Positions 6,768 through 10,883 of a stretch of DNA of 10,883 bases are shown here, one piece after another. The DNA is from CAYLOP01 sp964385305 (GTDB taxonomy: Bacteria > Chloroflexota > Anaerolineae > Anaerolineales > E44-bin32), in contig CAYLOP010000103.1 of the NCBI GenBank assembly GCA_964385305.1, positions 1 through 10,883 on the forward strand. Reading direction: 5' to 3'. The notes under the pieces are model-generated. The model was given only the letters and a program-made list of their open reading frames with translations, was not told the DNA's origin and searched no databases. Within the stretch, counting starts at the first letter, position 1. Every line of letters begins with the position of its first letter. A program made the position numbers and the translations under genes.

Positions 6768-7223
6768 TTAGCGCTTACGAGATCGCCTTGGCGTGACGAA
6801 ATCTAGCGCACGACGTAGCGCCGAGATGGAACCACTAACCTTTACGACAGGTTTGACAAGATTTTTGCTCAAAAAAGCTGACGTACCGCGTAAAGTACTA
6901 AGCGTTTCTTGGGTAGATTCGAGGATCGGTTTAACTTCATCTTGAAGCATGGTAGTGAGTCGAGCGATTTGCAGGATGAGCACGATCAATACGAGGCCGA
7001 GGATTAAGGATTCCACAGACATAAAGATGATAACAATATCTCGGATCGTTTCAGTTTGATCGGGATGTCGGATCATCGCGATCGATGCAAATACAACGCC
7101 AGCAACCAAGATAAGCAATAAGATTATCCCGCCGATGAGCAGAGCACGGGATCTGGGTTCTCCTTCCCTGTGAAGGGTTGAGGCTTGCTCGCCTACAGTG
7201 TTGTCGATCGTCTCGTCTATCAT
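6768..7223 (-). CDS. Two-helix membrane protein, YtxG/DUF948-like
   Basis: A 151-residue protein with a polar N-terminus (1-26), two hydrophobic helices (about 27-50 and 62-87), then a helical stretch (about 90-140) and a very basic end (TPRRSRKR). The tail pattern, with repeated 'xxxVKPILESTQETLSTLRGT' followed by FLSKNLVKPVVKVSG, resembles DUF948 proteins such as YtxG, although those have a single N-terminal helix. Firmicutes carry ytxG beside ytxH, and here a YtxH-like gene follows 21 bases downstream, which supports the reading. No ribosome binding site precedes the ATG; a TGCTATAAT box ends only 10 bases before it, so a leaderless transcript is possible. Function is unknown; a structural or scaffolding envelope role is a guess. 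Confidence 0.7.
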   Translation of the reverse strand: MIDETIDNTVGEQASTLHREGEPRSRALLIGGIILLLILVAGVVFASIAMIRHPDQTETIRDIVIIFMSVESLILGLVLIVLILQIARLTTMLQDEVKPILESTQETLSTLRGTSAFLSKNLVKPVVKVSGSISALRRALDFVTPRRSRKR

Positions 7224-7233
7224 GATTTTTATG

Positions 7234-7242
7234 ATTATAGCA
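7234..7242 (-). promoter_or_regulatory. Extended -10 promoter directly before the YtxG-like gene
   Basis: On the minus strand this reads TGCTATAAT, a perfect extended -10 element, in the 29-bp gap after the upstream gene. The best -35 candidate at 17 bases is GAAACA (3 of 6). The -10 ends 10 bases before the ATG, so transcription would begin only a few bases before the start codon. Confidence 0.55.
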
Positions 7243-7252
7243 CAAGGAATAT

Positions 7253-7561
7253 TTAATGTTTCTCTGGTGGAGAATCGCGACGCTTCTGGCGCGGCGGTGC
7301 ATTTTTCTCAGGTCCTGCCAGGACACTGGCGATGATTAAACCTAAGACCGTTGCGAGCAGCGCAGGAAAAAGCCCGAGTTCGCCGACCTGCAGAAAACTC
7401 CAATCCAACCACACCCCCACAAGATTTCCGGTAAAAAAAGAGACCCATGACGTAACCAGGTAGAGCGCTAAACGCGGTAATCGACCTCCACGTAAAAGGT
7501 GGAAAACCAAACCGCAACAGATTGCAATGATCGTCCCAAGAAATAAGCCCGGAGCGTTCAT
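7253..7561 (-). CDS. Small three-helix membrane protein of unknown function
   Basis: A 102-residue protein not recognised as a named family. It has three hydrophobic segments (about 3-22, 30-51 and 60-82) joined by short loops, then a charged, proline- and lysine-rich cytoplasmic-type tail (85-102). The first loop is basic (RGGRLPR), which suggests it faces the cytoplasm by the positive-inside rule. Its ATG overlaps the mnmA stop codon as ATGA (7558-7561), so its translation is likely coupled to mnmA and it must be on the mnmA message. Nothing in the sequence ties it functionally to tRNA thiolation; the overlap may be only compact packing. It precedes the YtxG/YtxH-like pair, also envelope proteins. 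Confidence 0.78.
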   Translation of the reverse strand: MNAPGLFLGTIIAICCGLVFHLLRGGRLPRLALYLVTSWVSFFTGNLVGVWLDWSFLQVGELGLFPALLATVLGLIIASVLAGPEKNAPPRQKRRDSPPEKH

Positions 7562-8625
7562 GGTTGAATGATCCCCCCGCCTAGGCAGATCGGTCCATCG
7601 TAAAGGACTGCAGCCTGACCTGGCGTGATATCCGGAAGGGGTTGGTCTAAGTCGACTCGATATACCCCGTTAACCAACGCGTGAAGACGAGCTGCTACCT
7701 CCTTAGCTTTATAGCGCACTTGAACTGTTAAACGCAACTCTGGGAAGGGAGGTTTTCCAGCAATCCAATTGAGAGGCCCAGCGATAAAGGACGTTCGTCC
7801 AAGCGCGGTCTTTGGGCCTACCACCAACGTGTTGGTCGATATGTCTTTCTCAATTACATAAAGCGGTTGTGCTGAAGCGATGCCGATGCCGCGCCGTTGT
7901 CCAATGGTGTAATTTGCGAGTCCAGTATGCTTCCCTAAGACATTTCCGTTTTGATCCACAATTGGACCATGGGTTGGAAGATGGATCTCTTGGCTCTTTA
8001 AGAAGTCGCGATAATTGCCATTTGGAACGAAGCAAAGGTCCTGACTATCGGCTCGTTCTGCACTGTGCAAGCCTAGATCACGCGCGATTTGGCGAACATC
8101 TGATTTCGTGCGTTCACCGAGAGGAAGAAGTGTATGCGAAAGCTGATCCTGATTCAACAGGCTCAGAACATAGGATTGGTCTTTCGACATATCAATACCG
8201 CGCAGCAGCGCTGCATGGCCATCGATTTGTTGGATGCGCGCATAGTGACCCGTTGCCAAGTGGGTCGCCCCAAGGGATCTGGCATATTCGAGCAAGAATC
8301 CCCATCGAATGACTCGATTGCAGGTGAGGCATGGATTGGGCGTGATTCCCTTCGCATAGCCAGTGATAAACGTTTCAACCACTTGATCCCGGAATTTTTT
8401 TCGAGCATCTACAACATAAAAGGGGATGCTCAATTGATCGGCGACACGTTCTGCATTAGCGACATCGGATGGCGAACAACAGAGATTGTGCTCATCTGGC
8501 GCAGGGCTCCATAGGCGCATCATCATGCCGAAAACATGAGCATATTGTTCAGCAAGCAATGCGGCAGCAACCGAACTATCAACGCCTCCGCTCATCGCGA
8601 TAGAAATGCGCTTCTCAGCGCTCAT
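7558..8625 (-). CDS. mnmA: tRNA-specific 2-thiouridylase MnmA
   Basis: A 355-residue cytosolic enzyme that makes the 2-thio group of U34 in the wobble position of Lys, Glu and Gln tRNAs, using ATP to adenylate the uridine and a persulfide to add sulfur. The PP-loop SGGVDSS (12-18) binds ATP. The catalytic Cys102 lies in NPCLTCNRVIRWGF at the same number as in E. coli MnmA, and the persulfide partner Cys198 is in DSQDLCFV. GHYAR (126-130), KDQSYVL (148-154) and NYTIGQRRGIG are further family motifs, followed by the C-terminal beta-barrel. Length is normal for the family. The ATG has GGAGG nine bases upstream. It leads a minus-strand cluster and overlaps the next gene by 4 bases. Cys49-Cys50 and Cys99 are extra cysteines near the active region. 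Confidence 0.97.
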   Translation of the reverse strand: MSAEKRISIAMSGGVDSSVAAALLAEQYAHVFGMMMRLWSPAPDEHNLCCSPSDVANAERVADQLSIPFYVVDARKKFRDQVVETFITGYAKGITPNPCLTCNRVIRWGFLLEYARSLGATHLATGHYARIQQIDGHAALLRGIDMSKDQSYVLSLLNQDQLSHTLLPLGERTKSDVRQIARDLGLHSAERADSQDLCFVPNGNYRDFLKSQEIHLPTHGPIVDQNGNVLGKHTGLANYTIGQRRGIGIASAQPLYVIEKDISTNTLVVGPKTALGRTSFIAGPLNWIAGKPPFPELRLTVQVRYKAKEVAARLHALVNGVYRVDLDQPLPDITPGQAAVLYDGPICLGGGIIQP

Positions 8626-8700
8626 CCCGTATGACCTCCAAACAGCGAAAAGGGCTTATGTTTCTGCGTAACTCTTCGTGTGACCTTCTAGATCGAGTCG

Positions 8701-8709
8701 ATTGTATCA
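8701..8709 (-). promoter_or_regulatory. Extended -10 promoter for mnmA
   Basis: The minus strand reads TGATACAAT, an extended -10 with a 5 of 6 hexamer; no good -35 box lies at the usual distance, which is tolerated for extended -10 promoters. The start would be near 8694, giving a leader of about 68 bases. The 11-bp palindrome ATCGAGTCGAT (8692-8702) covers the start point. Confidence 0.5.
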
Positions 8710-8764
8710 TGTGGCGTGAAAAAACCGGCAGGGCGATATGGCGCCTAGCGCGTGGGCAAGAATG

Positions 8765-8814
8765 CTGACAATGAGAAGGGAACCCTTATTATGAGGATAA
8801 AGTATGGGTATAAT
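8765..8814 (+). promoter_or_regulatory. Two candidate promoters for enolase
   Basis: Promoter 1 is CTGACA (8765-8770), 16 bases, then TATTAT (8787-8792), each hexamer matching 5 of 6. Promoter 2 is a perfect TATAAT (8809-8814) with only a weak -35 (TTATTA, 8786-8791, 17 bases upstream). The leaders would be about 49 and 27 bases long. Either or both may act. Confidence 0.55.
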
Positions 8815-8847
8815 GGTTGCGATCGAAACGGAAGGAGGCCTGAGGGT

Positions 8848-10146
8848 ATGTTATCGACAATTGAATCAATCCACGCTTTGCAAATGCTGGATTCTAGAGG
8901 AAATCCCACCGTTGAGGTGAATGTCTACTTGGCTGATGGAAGTTGGGGAAGAGCTATGGTCCCTTCTGGCGCCTCAACAGGCGTTCACGAAGCGCTTGAA
9001 CTGCGGGATGGTGATCCTACTCAATTCCGAGGAAAGGGCGTTACAAAGGCGGTGGAAAATGTTAACGCCATCATTGTGGAAGCCATTGTAGGTTGGGACG
9101 CAGTTGAGCAGCGTGCGATCGACATGGAACTTCTTGCGTTGGACGGAACGCCAAACAAGCAACGTCTCGGCGCAAATGCAATCCTGGGCGTGAGCTTGGC
9201 GGTCGCCAAGGCTGCTGCGGCATCGCTGGGTATGCCGTTGTATCGTTATCTTGGCGGCGTATATGCACATGTCTTGCCGGTACCGATGCTGAATATCCTG
9301 AATGGCGGGACCCACACGGGATGGCAGTCGACGGATGCGCAGGAATTCATGATCATGCCTTTAGGCGCGCCGAATTTCGCAGAGGCCCTACGTTGGGGTT
9401 CAGAGATTTACCACATGCTTAGAGAGGTGCTCAAGGCACGAGGTTACACCGTTCTTGTGGGAGACGAGGGCGGATATGCACCGGCATTGAAAGCGAATGA
9501 GGAAGCTGTCGAAGTTATTCTGGAAGCGATTGAGAAGGCTGGATACAAGCCGGGTGAGCAGGTGTCCATCGCGCTCGATCCAGCCGCCTCGGAGTTCTAC
9601 GAGAGCGATTCAGGCCTCTATCACCTTCGCTGTGAGGGGAAGAAACTGAGCGGGGAGGAGATGGTGGACTTTTGGAAGGCATGGGTCGACAAATACCCCA
9701 TTGTCTCCATCGAGGATGGACTTGCGCAAGACGATTGGAAAAGCTGGATTCTCATGACCAAGGAACTTGGTAAAAAAGTCCAAATTGTGGGAGATGATTT
9801 GCTCGTGACCAATCCGGCGCGTGTGAAGAAAGCGATTGACGATAAGGCATGCAATGCATTGCTCGTAAAACTCAATCAGATCGGCACCCTCACCGAGACG
9901 ATCGAGGCGGTTCAACTTAGCCATCGAGCCGGTTGGCGTGCCGTCACCTCCCATCGCTCTGGCGAGACAGAGGACACAACGATTTCGGATTTGGCGGTCG
10001 CTTTGAATATGGGGCAGATCAAGACTGGCGCACCAGCCAGATCAGATCGAGTTGCCAAATACAATCAACTCATTCGCATTGAAGATGAACTGGCGGATAC
10101 GGCAGTCTATGCCGGTTGGACTGCGCTCAACCAAGCGCATCCTTAA
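8848..10146 (+). CDS. eno: Enolase (phosphopyruvate hydratase)
   Basis: A 432-residue glycolytic enzyme that interconverts 2-phosphoglycerate and phosphoenolpyruvate with Mg2+. Family motifs run in order: LDSRGNPTVEV (14-24), the mobile PSGASTG loop (39-45), His156 in NGGTH, the acid/base Glu207 in GDEGGYAP, metal ligands Asp244 (ALDPAASEF), Glu289 (SIEDGL) and Asp316/317 (VGDDLLVTN), the base Lys341 (LVKLNQIGT), SHRSGETED (368-376) and IKTGAPARSDRVAKYNQL (391-408). All catalytic positions are intact. The segment HTGWQSTDAQEF (156-167) is one residue longer than the common HADNNVDIQEF form. The ATG at 8848 follows GGAAGGAGG with nine bases spacing and gives the normal family length; the longer frame from 8752 crosses both promoters and is not real. 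It is divergent from mnmA. Confidence 0.97.
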   Translation: MLSTIESIHALQMLDSRGNPTVEVNVYLADGSWGRAMVPSGASTGVHEALELRDGDPTQFRGKGVTKAVENVNAIIVEAIVGWDAVEQRAIDMELLALDGTPNKQRLGANAILGVSLAVAKAAAASLGMPLYRYLGGVYAHVLPVPMLNILNGGTHTGWQSTDAQEFMIMPLGAPNFAEALRWGSEIYHMLREVLKARGYTVLVGDEGGYAPALKANEEAVEVILEAIEKAGYKPGEQVSIALDPAASEFYESDSGLYHLRCEGKKLSGEEMVDFWKAWVDKYPIVSIEDGLAQDDWKSWILMTKELGKKVQIVGDDLLVTNPARVKKAIDDKACNALLVKLNQIGTLTETIEAVQLSHRAGWRAVTSHRSGETEDTTISDLAVALNMGQIKTGAPARSDRVAKYNQLIRIEDELADTAVYAGWTALNQAHP

Positions 10147-10151
10147 TCGAG

Positions 10152-10185
10152 GTAGCAGAATCCTTCGATATTAGATGAAGGCTAC
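10152..10185 (+). terminator. Bulged hairpin just after enolase, possible terminator
   Basis: CCTTC (10162-10166) pairs with GAAGG (10177-10181), and the outer GTAG (10152-10155) pairs with CTAC (10182-10185), leaving a six-base bulge on the left. GTTTCT follows. Stability looks modest. Confidence 0.35.
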
Positions 10186-10231
10186 GTTTCTAATTGCTGA
10201 CGATTGCTATTCTCTACACCCAAGAATTACG

Positions 10232-10283
10232 CACGAAGGACGATGGATCATTGTGTAAAAAGCAGAATGCCATCGTCCTTGTG
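10232..10283. terminator. 11-bp inverted repeat between convergent genes, possible shared terminator
   Basis: AAGGACGATGG (10236-10246) and CCATCGTCCTT (10270-10280) are exact reverse complements with a 23-base loop. The flanks CAC (10232-10234) and GTG (10281-10283) pair as well if one G (10235) bulges. GTTTAAAT follows on the plus strand. The site lies between enolase and the convergent zinc-ribbon gene. The long loop is unusual for an intrinsic terminator. The region 10147-10340 contains no convincing gene. Confidence 0.5.
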
Positions 10284-10340
10284 TTTAAATCTCGCGTTAT
10301 TCGCAACGTTTGAAACATGTCAGCTGACATGCAGGAAACA

Positions 10341-10832
10341 TCAACCAGCGGCGCTGTCAACCTCCGATGTACTGGATTCAGGTCGGACACCTGGCGCGGG
10401 CGTGCTGCAGAATGGGCAAATCTGCCAGGGAAGCTCCATCAGCTTACCGCAGGTTGTACAAGGTTTACGAAGACGGGTGTGGCAAATCGCGCATATCTGC
10501 CACTCGGGATGCGTGAAGGTGCCGCAACCAGGGCAGGTTGCTCGATCCTCGATCTGTGAAAGCAGTGCTTCTTCTTCAAGGGTTTGCTGGTAGGCTTCAT
10601 TTAAGGTTAGAGGGGGTCGGAGGATCATATAAACAACGATTCCGAAGACGTTGAGTAAAAAGACAATCAAAGGTGCGAAGATGTGAACAAGCCTGTCCTG
10701 GGATCGCGTACGAATGTCGCGATAGGTCCAGAAAACCAGGCTGAGCCACATGGCAGCTAGGAAAGCGCCAAAAAAGGCTGTCAGGTAGGTAAACGTATTG
10801 CTGAGTGAGCTTAGACTGAAGGCAGACGGCAT
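10341..10832 (-). CDS. Membrane protein with C-terminal tandem zinc ribbon
   Basis: A 163-residue protein with two membrane helices (about 15-37 and 49-71), a linker helix rich in Glu and Gln (78-95), and a cytosolic metal-binding tail. Eight cysteines (100, 103, 114, 117, 125, 128, 139, 142) form two CxxC-x10-CxxC units separated by seven residues; each unit should hold one Zn2+. The units resemble each other, both ending with WQIC before the last pair, so they look like an internal duplication of a DZR-type zinc ribbon. The second helix and the following ILRP turn resemble the N-terminal module of cardiolipin synthase-like proteins. The last 20 residues are low-complexity and polar. GAAGGAG lies six bases before the ATG and a TGCTATAAT promoter just upstream. 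Its role is unknown. Confidence 0.78.
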   Translation of the reverse strand: MPSAFSLSSLSNTFTYLTAFFGAFLAAMWLSLVFWTYRDIRTRSQDRLVHIFAPLIVFLLNVFGIVVYMILRPPLTLNEAYQQTLEEEALLSQIEDRATCPGCGTFTHPEWQICAICHTRLRKPCTTCGKLMELPWQICPFCSTPAPGVRPESSTSEVDSAAG

Positions 10833-10853
10833 CGGTAACTCCTTCAGAGCGAG

Positions 10854-10862
10854 ATTATAGCA
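10854..10862 (-). promoter_or_regulatory. Extended -10 promoter for the zinc-ribbon membrane protein
   Basis: The minus strand reads TGCTATAAT, a perfect extended -10. The likely start near 10847 leaves a leader of about 15 bases that contains the GAAGGAG ribosome binding site (10839-10845). No good -35 is present at 16-18 bases; a TTGATC lies too close, at 13 bases. Confidence 0.6.
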
Positions 10863-10883
10863 TGTGAACAGCGATCAAGTTGG

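Noticed and set aside
8134..8514. Plus-strand frame of 126 codons inside mnmA
   Set aside because: Antisense shadow of a fully conserved mnmA.
8752..8847. Enolase extended upstream to a GTG at 8752 (464 residues)
   Set aside because: The extra 32 residues match no enolase, cover both candidate promoters, and have no ribosome binding site; ATG 8848 has GGAAGGAGG and gives the normal length.
10204..10593. Plus-strand frame of 129 codons overlapping the zinc-ribbon gene
   Set aside because: It runs antisense through a gene with clear cysteine motifs, promoter and ribosome binding site, and it also crosses the intergenic inverted repeat.

Overview
The window looks like chromosomal DNA from a free-living bacterium of about 50% GC. 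The mix of genes suggests the phylum Chloroflexota (Anaerolineae-like): an AOR-family tungsten oxidoreductase, a fused Nnr repair enzyme, and a YtxG/YtxH-like envelope pair behind mnmA. This assignment rests on protein style only and was not tested by a search. No rRNA, tRNA, CRISPR array, insertion sequence or phage gene was seen.

Layout. (1) At the left edge, the first 14 codons of a minus-strand gene read like the N-terminus of a GreA/GreB transcript-cleavage factor. (2) Divergent from it, behind a near-consensus sigma70 promoter, lie three plus-strand genes: an SCP2-type lipid carrier, a cholesterol-oxidase-like GMC flavoprotein with a four-cysteine cluster, and an aldehyde:ferredoxin oxidoreductase (AOR). 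(3) Next, with its own -10 box and a very strong ribosome binding site, is nnr, the bifunctional NAD(P)HX epimerase/dehydratase. (4) A perfect 14-bp inverted repeat separates nnr from a convergent minus-strand cluster, which reads in transcription order mnmA, a small three-helix membrane protein, a YtxG/DUF948-like membrane protein and a YtxH-like protein. (5) Divergent from mnmA is enolase, with two candidate promoters and two hairpins downstream. (6) At the right edge, convergent to enolase, is a membrane protein with a tandem zinc-ribbon tail, with its promoter inside the window.

How the genes may work together. The most interesting unit is the SCP2-GMC-AOR set. Read as a pathway, a carrier could present a hydrophobic alcohol, the GMC flavoprotein could oxidise it to an aldehyde or ketone, and the AOR could oxidise an aldehyde to the acid with ferredoxin as acceptor. 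This is inference from gene order and family chemistry; the substrate is unknown. The remaining genes are housekeeping (NADH repair, tRNA thiolation, glycolysis) or small envelope proteins of unknown role.

Starts were revised where the longest reading frame is not the best start: the GMC gene (799), AOR (2496), nnr (4575) and enolase (8848). Several minus-strand genes share an extended -10 motif (TGnTAnAAT).
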